DNA of 64,000 bases from Kryptolebias marmoratus (GCF_001649575.2 NC_051443.1:14718810-14782809), one strand, 5' to 3'. Counted from the first letter of the stretch, positions 38,901-47,715 are shown. Program-made: numbers and translations. Notes: generated from the letters alone by a model not told the origin.

Positions 38901-41900
38901 AATCATCTCCATACTATTTATTTAATTATTAATTAGACATTTTAAAGGGATATCCCATATCAGTTCATAAAACAGTTATTTGCCAATTTTTATTTAGGTT
39001 ATTGACTAAATAAGCCTCAATTTCTTCATATACAAGGCTTTAGTACTTTCACTCATTTTAATAAACTTTTTTTTTTTCATTCTAATTTAAATGTATGTTA
39101 TAGAACTGTTTCACAGTTATGATGTTTATACAAATAAAATAAGTACTGGGTATCCTTATGACAATTTTTACTCTTTTGGCTGCATTGTTGAGCTGTTTTA
39201 TTTGATTTCTTCCTCAGAAATGTGGAGATGGAGGACGAGTGAGGAGGAATCTGGAGGTTACGCAGGCACTGCAAAGTGAGTTCAGTTTAAACTCCAGACT
39301 GTTGAGTTTGTTTTTCAAAGTGACCTTGAGTTTTCATTTTCACCAAACCTAATTTGTGGAGACAAGCATTGCATTATTAAATTTCTAACAATAAACTCTG
39401 CAAACTCTCAGATAAATAACAAAAAGAAAGAAAAAAAACAACAAACCCAACTTTTTAATTACCTGTTATGCCTCCAGGTCTTAATTGCTAGTCTAGCGTT
39501 TGGTCAAAGAGTTGCTGCTATCTGCTGCAGTTTTTATTCCGATTTTATTGCTTACAGTCGATGCTGCACAGGCGGTTGTCATAGCAGTGAGCTCAGGATA
39601 TGCAGCGAAGCCAGTAAGCAGTTGCAGGGCAGGGCCTCGTCCTTTAGGAAGGTCTGCAGGCTGACCTTGCGGCCACAATCAGATGTAACAGCCCTCAGGG
39701 GAAGGAGAAGGGGGGTTGAAATCCTTTGTGTTTCGAAAAAGTCTGACTACATGGCCATCCAATGATGGCTACTGATGAGCTTCATGCTATTGTGGCACCA
39801 ATCAACATACTCAAGCAAGGAAGGACGTCTTTCTGAAAATGAAAAGTAGCTTCCACTTTTAAAGATTTAGGGGGGAAGATTTGAATGGTTCACTGAGTGA
39901 GTAAAAAAGCAAAAGAAAGTACAGAAGATGCTCTGTAAATGTGGCAATACTAGCTGTACTGACTTTGTTTACGCTCTAACCTTCCTTTGTGACTTCTTTA
40001 TTTTTAGAAGAGGAAGATAAAGGTTGAAATGCAAGTACTGCCATGTAGGCTAAACTACAATTAGACGGTCTCCGGTGTCGTGTTTGTCATTAACTTATCT
40101 GTTTGCACCTTACTGGTGTCAAAAAGGCTGCCATCGGTTCCCTGTGCCGAACCTAAGTGACTCTGTGCCACGTTGGTGTGCGCTTACACACAATAATCTG
40201 ACAACATGAAACAAGCCGAGTGACAAGAGTGTCTGTGGAAAGAGCAGTGTGCTGCATGCGCCACCCCACACTTCACATACTCAGAGGTGTGTCAGCAGTG
40301 AATCAGTTTTGTTCCCCTCCCTATTTCTTCTTCGATTTGATACACAATGCTGTTGCATGATAGAGGTGTATTAAGTCCAGCTCGAGATGTGAAACGGGCT
40401 ATGTAATCTGCAAAACAGGGCTGACTTAAAAAACAGGAATATCTATTATAACACAATGTTTTTGTCAGGTCTGTTTGTTGACTTGGATGTGTTTGCTTAG
40501 ATAAAAGGGTTACTATATATTAGCAGGACGAGTAGACTGCATTGTGTCACAAGTCTTTTCTGGGCAGGACTGAGTGGTCTATTCAGCACTCCTTCCTGTT
40601 TGGTAGTTTTCGTACGTAGGGGCAGGGAGTCAGGGCGCAGGCCTGCTGTCTCTGTCCTCCTCTCCACCTCCACTGGAGTTTCTGTTTCCTGCTTCTGTTT
40701 GTTCAACGTCGCTGTCAAAGCCTCACTTATACAAACTAGCACAGCGGCTCACTAGAGAAAACAAGTCTCCTGAGGGAGCCTGCTCAAGATGCTGTGATGT
40801 TTCGGGCCCATTCAGGGTCAAGGAATGTTCCTCGCTGTTTGATCAACAAAGTAGGTTGGCTGTCTGGACAGCAGTCTCTGCACATGTCCACAAGATGTCA
40901 CTGTTTCAGTGCTCTCCTCTGTGTTTATTTCATGTGATATTTTATATTTAATTAAAATTTAATATAAAAGCAATGGCTGGAGTCTTTATCATTGTAATAC
41001 AAATGTTAAATACACCCTGTGGAGTCACATCTACTTTCGCAGTCTTTGCAGTGAAAGGTCTATACTTTTTGTTTTAAATATTGCATGTCAAATATAACTG
41101 ATCGCATCTCTGCTCACTTTGTGTGCCGCATAATAGAACATTTCTTCAAACGCGATGGCTTCTCTCCCTCGTGCATTCTCTTTAGTGTTATTTCAGGGCA
41201 GGTGCGTTCTATGAATTCGAGCACAATGCTTAGCTTGTTCCACCAGGAGACAGGAGGCTGCAGAGGCAGGTGAGAGAAACTCATGCACAGGTGATGATTA
41301 GTTTCTTTAAAATGTTCTGCTTGCTTGCGAGTAGATCTCCACAGGCAGCAGGGAGGGAGGCAAAGGAAAGCATGTGTTTGCACACCGTTTTGCTTGATAT
41401 AAAATACATAATAAGCAGACCACCTCTGCTTTGGTGGAGATTTCTGACAGCTTACATGGTTTTTGTGCAAATTAAAGCTGGGAAGGGTTTTACAGCCTGC
41501 TCAGTCAGATATGAAGCATTCCAATCAGAAATTCCTGCTACAAATCAAAATCATCTAAAAATAAATAAATAACACAGAACACATATATGCATTGATTACT
41601 AGGTCATATGTCACCGATATCTGAGTAAAGGGGAGCGTTGTCGATAAGATATTGTACAGGCAAGGAAATCTCTCCAGGGCTTTGCCAGAACATTTTTATT
41701 AAAGCAGAACTATAAAGCGGCCTTGCCTTGTTAGTACAATGCTTGCTTGTGCTACATGTCTATATTTTAGAGTGTTGGGAAAAAAAAAATCTGTTGTATT
41801 TTATTTAAAGCTGCTGTTACCAAACCAGGATTTCTGTGCAGCTGTTCATCCTGAGCTACAAAGTTTATTTAGCTGCAGAGCATTCTGTGTTCTCTAGAAT

Positions 41901-44683
41901 ATATATATATGTGTGTGTGTGTGTATCTTTTTTATTTATTTGTCAAGTAGATCATCAGAGTCAGTGCTGAGCAATGTCAAGCTATATAAATATCTGCGAT
42001 TCTGGATTTTGAGACTTTTTATTAGCTAATAATGCGGAAGTTTGGCATTGTACTGGGAGTCAGCAAACTTGTAGTTGTGTTTGAAAACTTTAGCTGTAAT
42101 ATTTTTTTATGTATTACGTGATGTACAACAAACTCATCACGTGGTTCAGTAAAAGTAGTGTTTATTGTTGGCGATAGTCCATTATGACTGAGCTGACAGA
42201 GTTTGCTAATGTCCACTGTCAACTCTTGTGATTTGATTTTAAAACTCATTAAAACTGCCCATTAGGCGCCATTATTTAACTGATGTCTCAGTTGTTAAGC
42301 TGCTCGACAGCTCAACAGGCAAAAAAGCTTAAAAGTCAATCCTGTGCTATTGGCTGTGAAAGAACACAAGATCAATTCTCACCTCTCCTAAAACAGCCAG
42401 AGAGGTGTTCTTTTTGTTAATTTTTTTTATCTACTCTTCTTCAAGCACACGTTTGCTCGCAGCAGATATAAACTTTTTGAACATAACCAGTTGACAAACC
42501 ATTTTTTACGCTTGTATATCTATTTATTTACAAACTTTAAAGACTAAAATCAAAGTTCTAGCCTCACCTAGAATTGGTCGATTTGTATAAACTGAGTAAA
42601 ATGAAGGAGAAATGTGCTTGTTTTTGTTGTTCATTTATGAATCTTGTACATCAAGCTTCAGAGGGAATATGGCTTCCATTTGTTTGTTTGGTTTTGTTAG
42701 GAAGACAAATTTTATTAAAATTAGTGAGAAGGTTAAGTATTGCCCAAAGTTAAAAACAGAGAAAAAAGACTGAATCTATTGAATTTTCTTGCAATCCTGA
42801 ATTTCTCAAAAAAAAAATATCTAAGCTAAGACGTTGTCCTTGGACAAAAACGTTTGTGATTGCCACTTTAGTTATATGACTAATGAAAGGCGTTAATTTC
42901 TGATAAGATCTCACTGATTAAGTTATAAGAAATCTGAACTTTGCTGCAAAAAGGATTTTTGTAGCCTATTTAATCTTTTTTTTCTGTTGTCCTTCTGACA
43001 TTAGACTTTAAATTGACCTTTGTGGAAGCCGTGGATTGTAGATAATTCTAAAATTAAAATGAACTCCCAGTTAGTCATTTCTTGAACACTGTTCTCAGCC
43101 ATTCAAGTCTTAGAAACCAAAACTGTCAAAGTTCAAAAACAACCAATCCTAAATACAACTGCATCACAACCGAACACTTTGGACTTTAGATTACCAGTCC
43201 CGTGAGTCTTTGCTTTGCTACCTTCGAGTGATCGTGGATCTGCCTGTTTTGCTCTCTCTGGTGGGTGAGCTGCTTGGAAGCGATAGCAAGTGGCAAGGAG
43301 GAGTACATCTCTTAAATGAAGGGGAAACGATGTGCCAGAGGGAGGAGGTGTCACCTTGAAACAAGGATGATCTGTCAGAATGATCAAGGTTTATTCAGTT
43401 ATAAAAATGTGGATAAATAAACATGCATCAGAGAGAGAGAAAGGGTAACAAAACAGCAATCACCTAGTTCATACACAGCCTGAAAATATATACCAGATTT
43501 ATTTATTTTTATTTTATTCTTGCTTTTTCACCTCTTGCATTTCTGTATCTTGATGTACAATTCCAGGAATATGCTCAATGTTGTCCTCACTACTGAACCT
43601 GTGCTAAAGCTCAAATGATGGATGAATGAGGTGGAATTTATCCAGTCTGAAGTCCAGAGACCAGTGTTGTTTGTTGTGACTTTATATCAGTATTATGTAT
43701 AATGTAAAGTTTTTTTTAAATTAACATAGAAACAACAAAACTACCATTCTTTTGAGTTACAGCATTTTTTGTGCTCGTAACAGTTGATTAGCAGTGGGAG
43801 CCATCTTAAAATTGATTGACTCCATAATGAACGGAGTCGTAGTTGAACAGCCAATAATTACTTTTAGAGAATTTCATGAAAAATCTGTTCGGTGGCTCAT
43901 GAGATATTTTACTAACAGATAGACTGGGTAACAGGTTTTGCCATGGTTTAGAATAAAGATCTTGTGCAATCTGTCAGTGCTTGGAGTCTGCATTGGGGAT
44001 GACTCTGAGCTACTACCACACCAAGGTTTTGCTCAATATCTGTAAAATTAATTGAGTTATAACCTCTTTTGAATAGTGTTGTTCCTAAATAAAATGATCA
44101 CACCTAACTTTGCTGACTGATTTTATTTCACGTTTAGTTTATCATCATATAGTGTAGCAGGCCCACATTATTCAAATGAATATCAGCCAATATATTTGTC
44201 TTCAATTTACATTGACTGTGTTTTCATGCTTATATTTCAGACTCTTCATGCTTTGATTTTGGCCTATCTGGTGTTCTGGGCATTGCTTTTGGAGGGTTTA
44301 TGATTGGAGTATTACTCATCGGAGCACTGTGGTTTATCAAGATTAAAACAGGTAAACGCATAACTAAGAACACAGTGTTTCCCTTTGACCCAACCTGAAT
44401 AATGTCATGATTTAAGGTGATTTCATTCTATTTCAACTCAGGATACCCAACTGGACTGGACATGGGGTCAGTTGGAGCTGGTCTTCCTGGTGAGAAATTT
44501 GTCTGCTCAGTCTGGCAAGTTCTTATTAGCTTATCTTTTTAAATGTTACTTATTTTTTTCTCCTCAGGATCTCCCTGCTCAAAGCGACAGCCTGTTTCCA
44601 CCAACCCGTCTCCCTCGGAGAACAGCAGTGCAAATGCAAGCATTGGAAGCACCCAAAGCACACCAACCAGCAGCATGGCATGA
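4868..44683 (+). CDS. eng: Endoglin (CD105), 13 coding exons, 562 aa
   Basis: Endoglin is a type I membrane co-receptor for BMP9/10 and TGF-beta family ligands, mainly on endothelium. Coding exons are 4868-4925, 19861-20003, 27873-27980, 31896-32067, 34910-35081, 35167-35269, 35520-35721, 36505-36671, 37370-37600, 39218-39275, 44241-44351, 44442-44489 and 44568-44683; all have GT-AG borders and compatible phases, giving 562 residues. Visible parts: signal peptide (about 1-20), orphan region (21-320) with Cys25, 45, 169 and 194 matching the known endoglin pairs 30-207 and 53-182, Pro/Thr hinge (321-345), ZP-C-like module (346-455), transmembrane helix (about 480-504), and a tail ending IGSTQSTPTSSMA, which is nearly the human terminus. 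N-glycosylation sequons are at 95, 106, 168, 219, 421 and 472. Human endoglin has 658 residues; the shortfall matches the ZP-N module. The ATG has G at -3 and G at +4. Identity is firm; a missed symmetric exon cannot be fully excluded. Confidence 0.95.
8505..9035. mobile_element. TIR element Z, copy A
   Basis: Left end GAAGTGGGGTTCTCTGAAAA then AGCTCTTTGAATGACCTCAG and GAAACAGAGTTTA. The right part contains the inverted AAACTCTGTTTCTTCAAAGTGAGG and AAAGAGCTATGAAC. This is a non-autonomous DNA-transposon structure; no transposase is visible. Confidence 0.55.
10992..11044 (+). repeat. (TA)n microsatellite ending in an unknown base
   Basis: About 26 TA units followed by N at 11044; the true length is probably unresolved in the assembly. 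Confidence 0.95.
11757..11790 (+). repeat. (AAT)n microsatellite
   Basis: Run of AAT/ATA units ending in AAATAAATAC. Confidence 0.9.
11860..12050 (+). repeat. Dispersed repeat X, copy 2
   Basis: Shares ACAGATATTGAGCTAAAATT, GCTAGCAGCTGAC and CTCTGAGCGCTAACAGATTG with the tandem units at 55040-55870. Confidence 0.55.
13990..14062 (+). promoter_or_regulatory. Candidate intron-1 enhancer: FOX, GATA and ETS motifs
   Basis: GTAAACA (13997-14003, forkhead), CTATCA (14038-14043, reverse TGATAG GATA site) and AGTTCCTGT (14051-14059, ETS) lie within 65 bp in a GC-richer island about 9 kb into the gene. Motifs of this size occur by chance, so this is suggestive only. Confidence 0.25.
15225..15600 (+). 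repeat. Dispersed teleost repeat (GAGCTTATATACACTGAGG type)
   Basis: Has the purine-rich text with CAGGAGCTTATATACACTGA, AATTGACAAACGAGG and ACAAAACTAAAAAACC that is typical of an abundant fish interspersed repeat. Related to 33349-33640 and, inverted, to 53230-53665. Family name not certain. Confidence 0.5.
18236..19086. mobile_element. TIR element Z, copy F (divergent)
   Basis: The left end TTGAAATTGGGTTTTGTGGA with TGCCTGCAGTAGAC and GCAGTCTGAACAA is mirrored at the right end by GTTCAGACTGCTGTCTACTG and ACAGAATCCCACTTCAAG. The inverted repeats are about 85 bp or more. Confidence 0.5.
19861..20003 (+). CDS. eng: eng exon 2: start of orphan domain
   Basis: Preceded by TTGCAG and followed by GTAAGC. 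Encodes residues 20-67, including Cys25 and Cys45, which correspond by spacing to human Cys30 and Cys53 of the ligand-binding orphan region. The motif GCWTNF around residue 44 lies in this exon. Ends in phase 0. Confidence 0.93.
21569..21930. repeat. SINE-like teleost repeat with inverted duplicate
   Basis: Begins with a tRNA B-box-like GGGTTCAGATC, then CATCCATCCATTC, GGGTCGCGGGGAGCTGGTGC and GGACAGGTCGCAAGTCCATC. The second half (21880-21930) is an inverted diverged copy of the latter part, giving a foldback. A shorter copy is at 49038. Confidence 0.55.
23888..23928 (+). repeat. poly(A) followed by (TA)n
   Basis: Thirty A residues then five TA units; it could be the tail of a retroposed element, but no body is recognisable upstream. 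Confidence 0.9.
25772..26330. repeat. Unclassified element Y, copy 1
   Basis: Shares with 49664-50230 the start CACAGGATGACGAC, AACTACAAGGTAAA, TTTTCAGGCGCATATTAA-like text, ACAAGGTCATGG and an end near ATGATTGCG. The ordered matches over about 560 bp show common descent. No transposase recognised. Confidence 0.5.
27873..27980 (+). CDS. eng: eng exon 3: orphan domain
   Basis: The acceptor is a T-rich tract ending TTTTTAG and the donor is GTGAGT. Encodes residues 68-103, with alternating hydrophobic residues typical of beta strands (PAIVVLTS, YVMLNFS) and an N-glycosylation sequon at Asn95. It is 36 whole codons, phase 0 at both ends. Confidence 0.93.
28255..28450. mobile_element. TIR element Z, copy D (right half)
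   Basis: TTGGTCAGAATTAAATAATT, CTCCAAACTGTGGTTGTTCA, CAGGTAAGACACTAATTATT and the terminus CAGAACCCCACCTCAAAAGA match the right ends of copies B and C. The left half was not found. Confidence 0.5.
30262..31312 (-). mobile_element. Tc1-like transposon fossil
   Basis: The left end AGAGGTCTACATACACTCTT is a known Tc1-type terminus in fish. On the minus strand, broken frames show Tc1/mariner transposase text: HVDKPHAFWKCLWSDKT, FGHNDKTNVWTVKV, the degraded catalytic block DNDSPHIKTS and GMAFSQS*PQS. Multiple stops and frameshifts make it inactive. Confidence 0.75.
31896..32067 (+). CDS. eng: eng exon 4: orphan domain
   Basis: Acceptor TTTTTCAG, donor GTGAGA. Encodes residues 104-160 plus one base. 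Contains the sequon at Asn106 and the stretch ENEELVKWAEEKFGGVTSF, comparable to the helix and strand region of the mammalian orphan domain. The open frame continues into the intron, so the donor is set by the match of the spliced frame to exon 5. Confidence 0.93.
33349..33640 (+). repeat. Dispersed teleost repeat, partial
   Basis: GTTGGACCCAAATGCAGGCA, GATGACAAGCATCTGGCAAA, AACTAGGAACTATATTTACA and CCGCAGGTGAGTTGATTACA are typical of an abundant fish interspersed repeat. It is related in type to 15225 and to 53230, which is inverted. Confidence 0.5.
33928..33985 (+). repeat. (GGAT)n microsatellite, imperfect
   Basis: About 14 ATGG/ACGG units with point changes. Confidence 0.9.
34910..35081 (+). 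CDS. eng: eng exon 5: orphan domain, two conserved cysteines
   Basis: Acceptor TTTTTTCAG, donor GTAAAG. Encodes residues 161-217 plus two bases of codon 218. Holds Cys169 (in an NCT sequon at Asn168) and Cys194, the expected partners of Cys45 and Cys25. The next intron is only 85 bp. Confidence 0.93.
35167..35269 (+). CDS. eng: eng exon 6: orphan domain
   Basis: Acceptor TTTCATAG, donor GTAAGT. Encodes residues 218-252, including the sequon at Asn219 and the segment VFLRGPPGTTWTI; the RGPPG-type turn followed by W is reminiscent of mammalian endoglin. Ends in phase 0. The human Cys242 equivalent is absent. Confidence 0.93.
35520..35721 (+). CDS. eng: eng exon 7: end of orphan domain
   Basis: Acceptor TTCTACAG, donor GTACGA. 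Encodes residues 253-319 plus one base. Contains the helix-like DDVQKTALSYFSASDFASYTEV and the strand FVFLVLG. No cysteine is present, so the human 242-330 pair is missing. The phase-1 end joins exon 8 directly, where mammals have the ZP-N exons. Confidence 0.93.
35722..36504 (+). other. eng: eng intron 7, mostly filled by a TIR element
   Basis: 783 bp, GTACGA to TTTTAG. About 580 bp of it is element Z copy C, leaving too little unique sequence for the ZP-N exons found here in mammals. Confidence 0.8.
35828..36408. mobile_element. TIR element Z, copy C
   Basis: Left: GGCTCTTTGAATGACTTCTG and AATAGAGTTTAATTTTG. Right, inverted: TCAGAATTAAACTCTCCCCA, GAGGCCATTCAAAGAGTTAT and CCACAAAACCCCACTTCAAA. 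Structure as in copies A and B. Confidence 0.6.
36505..36671 (+). CDS. eng: eng exon 8: Pro/Thr hinge and start of ZP-C module
   Basis: Of two adjacent AGs, the one at 36503-36504 keeps the frame; donor GTAAGA. Encodes residues 320-375. Residues 321-345 are rich in Thr and Pro (SPTTTE, IPTTTDPPH) and look like an O-glycosylated hinge. Residues from 346 (KMQFYTSPDYYLPL) align by pattern with the start of mammalian ZP-C. Confidence 0.9.
36672..37369 (+). other. eng: eng intron 8
   Basis: 698 bp, GTAAGA to TTTTAG; unique sequence, no repeat or exon recognised. Confidence 0.8.
37370..37600 (+). CDS. eng: eng exon 9: ZP-C core
   Basis: Acceptor TTCTTTTAG, donor GTAGGA; 77 whole codons, residues 376-452. 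Cysteines at 393, 414, 419, 444 and 449; Cys393 and Cys444 fit the human 493-549 pair and Cys414 fits Cys516. A sequon lies at Asn421. This is the most conserved extracellular part by cysteine pattern. Confidence 0.93.
37930..38940 (-). mobile_element. Second Tc1-like transposon fossil, heavily decayed
   Basis: In intron 9. The + strand shows the antisense of a common fish Tc1-type transposase: GTCCATCTGCACTATAAAGG, GATCTGAGCAGACAGTATA, AGAACAAGTTGATCTTG, AGTTTCTCTTAACCAT and TTTTGCAGCCTAAAAATG. It is a different family from the element at 30262. No intact frame. Confidence 0.6.
39218..39275 (+). CDS. eng: eng exon 10: juxtamembrane segment with RVRR
   Basis: Acceptor TCCTCAG, donor GTGAGT. 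Encodes residues 453-471 plus one base. Contains Cys454 and the basic motif RVRR at 459-462, about 17 residues before the membrane; this fits the furin consensus R-X-R/K-R. Confidence 0.9.
41899..41925 (+). repeat. (AT)n(GT)n microsatellite
   Basis: Compound dinucleotide tract. Confidence 0.9.
43785..44095 (-). repeat. Dispersed repeat X, copy 3
   Basis: CTGTTCGGTGGCTCATGAGA, GATCTTGTGCAATCTGTCAG, GAGCTACTACCACACCAAGG and AATTGAGTTATAACC, all inverted relative to the array at 55040. Confidence 0.55.
44241..44351 (+). CDS. eng: eng exon 11: transmembrane segment
   Basis: Acceptor ATTTCAG, donor GTAAAC. Encodes residues 472-508 plus one base: a sequon at Asn472, Cys475 (possibly equivalent to human interchain Cys582), a Gly-rich helix from about 480 to 504, and the cytoplasmic stop-transfer KIKT. 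Phase 1. Confidence 0.95.
44352..44441 (+). other. eng: eng intron 11, 90 bp, possible retained intron
   Basis: It lies directly after the membrane exon. Read through in frame it adds KRITKNTVFPFDPT and stops at TGA 44396-44398, giving a short cytoplasmic tail like mammalian S-endoglin. Confidence 0.6.
44442..44489 (+). CDS. eng: eng exon 12: 48-bp cytoplasmic exon
   Basis: Acceptor AACTCAG, donor GTGAGA. Encodes 16 residues (GYPTGLDMGSVGAGLP, 509-524). Phase 1 at both ends, so skipping keeps the frame. Human endoglin passes almost directly from the membrane exon to the SPSKRE-type tail, so this looks like an extra cassette. Confidence 0.85.
44490..44567 (+). other. eng: eng intron 12, 78 bp, possible retained intron
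   Basis: Read through, it adds about 17 residues and stops at TAA 44540-44542, removing the Ser/Thr-rich tail and the SSMA terminus. Confidence 0.6.
44568..44683 (+). CDS. eng: eng exon 13: Ser/Thr-rich tail and stop
   Basis: Acceptor TCTCCTCAG. Encodes residues 525-562 and TGA at 44681-44683. SPCSKRQPV resembles the human SPSKREPV, and the terminus STQSTPTSSMA is the endoglin signature, a substrate for receptor Ser/Thr kinases and a C-terminal PDZ ligand in mammals. Confidence 0.97.
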
Positions 44684-46813
44684 GATTATAGCATGTTCTA
44701 CCGGCAGGGCCACCATCTCCCTTCAAAGTCACCCATTGGGGTTTGTGCTTTTTTTCCGTGTTAATGCCTAAAAAGCATTTCTCAACTCCCTGCTCCCTTT
44801 TTTTTAAATTCTTGTTTGAAAAGCACAAATGATGTCTTTGACACAAAACATCTGTAATGGATGTGAGCTGGGAGTTTGTTGGTGTAGGTGGGAAAGGCTG
44901 TTTGAAGAGTAACCAAAGTCTTTTTATTAGCTTCAGATGCTCACCTTTACAGCCTCTTTGTATAGTCAACCTTTTAGACAGGAAGTTAAAGAGGCCAGAA
45001 AAAAAAAACTGGCTCCCAGCAACAGGAAAAACAAACCATATCCCCTAAGAGCTAACAGGAAATTCACTGCATTCCTTTTAATGAATTGTGCTCGCGTGAT
45101 GGAAGCACAATAATAGTTATCCAGGAGACACGCAGGTTCAAAGACAGACCTCGAAAAACAGATGAAAAAGCTGTTTTACGTACATCAAAGATACAAAAAT
45201 ATGAAGGGCTGTTTACCCAGGTCAGTCCACCTAACTCACCAGCAACATTATTAGTACAGAAGATCTCACACCAGACAATAAAGTGCTCACTTTGATGATA
45301 TCAATGTTAATTACAGTCCAAGGATAATGGTTTTCAGCTACCTCTTAATGTTTAGAAGTCTGGAGCTAAGTTGAAGCTTAAAACTAGATTTTTATGGTGA
45401 ATTCATTCTTTTCTTTTTAGTTTTCGTTAACTGGTTTCCACTTCATTTGATCCCTAAAATGACCCTGTGGGTCGTTGGTAGCTCACAAAACGTAGTGCTT
45501 TGACATTGTTTTTGGTTCAGTGTTCATGCTTCCTTTCATTATGACTCAACAAAACATATCTGAACTATTATCAACCTAGCAATAAAATGCCAACTAATCA
45601 GAAAAGAAAAGTTTATTTAAATGAGCTCAGAATGTGTCACTTTTGTTACGGACATTCCCACCTTTAGAGATTACTGTATTCAGAGCTGAGTAATACGTCC
45701 CTGAGGATGTGTCCAATCATTGCACTTGACCCTTTTCTTTATTAAGCATTGCTCATTCAGCTTTGCTCAAAGGGTGGAGTTTCCCTAAAATAGTCAGCAG
45801 GTTGAATTCCAGTAGGCAGTATTTCCTCTACAAAGCTACCAGTAAACATGTTTCATCATGAATTTAAAGCCTGTGGAAACACCTTTACATGTTATTTTTG
45901 TTTCCAGGCAATAATATCCATCATACTGTTAACCCAAAAGTAGAACTCTAGTTTTAAAGATTAAGATTTGAGAGTTTAACAGAAAGCTAGCCTTGATCCC
46001 AGTTGGAGACGAGGGAACCTGAAACTCCTACAGACTTATTCCTTGATGGGGGAAAATGGGAGGCAAAAGGAGTAGATCCTGAAATAGGTCCTGCTAGTAT
46101 TTCACCCACCTGATGGGAACCATCATGAAGTAGAAAAGAGGTGACGACTTTAAACATTTTGACATTTTTAAACGCCTTGAGTCAAAATGAACTTTTGTGT
46201 CTAAAAAGAAAAAAGAAAGAAAAAAAAAATTGAAAAAAGTTAGTTTTAACAGATATTTACTTATTCACACTTTCACAGGTTCTTCCCTGAAACAAAAATC
46301 TTACATCATTGAACAGGGAAACAAATTGGGAAGAACATAAATAATATATGAAAAAAATTATTGAATGCCAAAGTCTAGACATATTTACAGAGTATTCAAA
46401 AAATCAAGGAAGGGTAAAGCTATTTTCCAAGTAAATGAATACTCATTTTAGCATAAATGAATCATAAATATCTCCCTTAACTTTATTGAAATTTGTGTTT
46501 GAACTCAAATTGAGTATCTAAGTGTACTCTGAATACAGACAGTTTGAACTCCACAGTTTAATAAATACTACCAATAGTTTACTGGTCCCATTTTATGTTC
46601 TTTGCCACATAAAATTATAATGTATTTGTTCTTCAACCTGTCCAAGCCTTAAAAAAACAGGGTGCAGTTTCACTGATCGCACAACACATGTAAGGACACA
46701 GAAACTGTTAAGCTACACAACAATGACAATATAACAACTGTGATGTTATTAGTTTATTTGTATGATGAACCTAGCAGATATGGGTGCAGTATTCCCATTG
46801 GTTAAATAACCTC

Positions 46814-46828
46814 ATTTATTTATTTATT
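46814..46828 (+). promoter_or_regulatory. AU-rich element in the putative 3' UTR
   Basis: Three overlapping ATTTA pentamers in a row (ATTTATTTATTTATT). Such elements destabilise mRNA if transcribed; this holds only if the distal poly(A) site is used. Confidence 0.35.
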
Positions 46829-47687
46829 CAGCTTCATCTATAATCTCAAACATGTGTCAAACTGCATTTTAAAGACGTCTCCTCATTTTATGTGACATAT
46901 GTAGCATATTCCCCAACTCTTTCAATCAGTGTGCATAAAGTTTCTTTGAATGTTATTTTTCAAGGCAGAACAAAGAGGGCCAGTACAAATTGCCACTTGA
47001 GAATTTGTGCAATATGATGAGGTTAACTTGTATGTAATGTCAATATGTTGTTTTCTTTGTTTTTGTAATTTTTGTATGATATTCTTACTTTAAGTCATTT
47101 CATAACCTGATTTGTTCTTTCATGTATTTTTGAAGAACTGGGACTATTTCTAATCATTTGTCATTTTGTATTTTTAGCTCATGTTTTGATTCTGATGTCA
47201 TTGGAGACAGTTCATGTCACCTTTCAGAGTTTGGTTTATTGATGTTTTCTTGTGTGACTTTTGCCCTTAAATTCTCCTGAAGTCCAAAAACACACCGTAT
47301 CTGTGGAATTTGACATCCTGCCATTGTGTTGGGTTCATTGTATTATCTGCAGTGGGTGTGATGAGGAGTCTGTGCCTAATATTGAAGACAGGATGTCTCA
47401 CCACAGAAAAACATCCCAGATAAAAATTCACCACAGTTATCAATATACACCCATCCTCGTTTGCAGTATTGACATGAACTCTTTCTGAGTCAGGCTGTCT
47501 GTGAGCTGCTCGGGTTAAAGCAGCCTCACTAACCGTCTGAATGCTGAAACCAGACAATCTCTCGGTTAATTCCCTTGTTATCTCAGCAGAATCGAGCAGA
47601 CTTTTACCATTTAATTTGGGTTAATTTGTTGAGAAAGAAACTTCATATTTCTTTTTATTTTCAATTTTTTTTCCTTGAAATAATCTT

Positions 47688-47693
47688 AATAAA
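47688..47693 (+). terminator. Candidate distal poly(A) signal
   Basis: AATAAA followed within about 20-40 bases by a T/GT-rich tract. Earlier signals at 45277 and 45581 could give shorter transcripts. Confidence 0.4.
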
Positions 47694-47715
47694 GTAAATT
47701 TGTCAGATATTTGTG

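Larger units (their letters stand above)
39276..44240 (+). other. eng: eng intron 10 (about 5 kb)
   Basis: GTGAGT to ATTTCAG. Contains a mixed (AT)n(GT)n tract (41899-41925), a repeat X copy (43785-44095) and GC-richer unique islands at 39480-39720 and 40550-40900. No exon is supported. Confidence 0.85.
44684..47715 (+). other. eng: Probable 3' UTR of eng
   Basis: Follows the stop codon and contains no supported ORF or recognised repeat. Poly(A) signals AATAAA occur at 45277-45282, 45581-45586 and 47688-47693; the last is followed by a GT-rich stretch, as expected for a cleavage site. AT-rich sequence with stacked ATTTA motifs lies at 46814-46828. The end actually used is uncertain, so the UTR may be about 0.6, 0.9 or 3 kb. 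Confidence 0.5.

Noticed and set aside
44550..44969. 139-codon minus-strand ORF
   Set aside because: It is antisense to the last eng coding exon and 3' UTR and shows no protein motif; the + strand has clear endoglin coding sequence.
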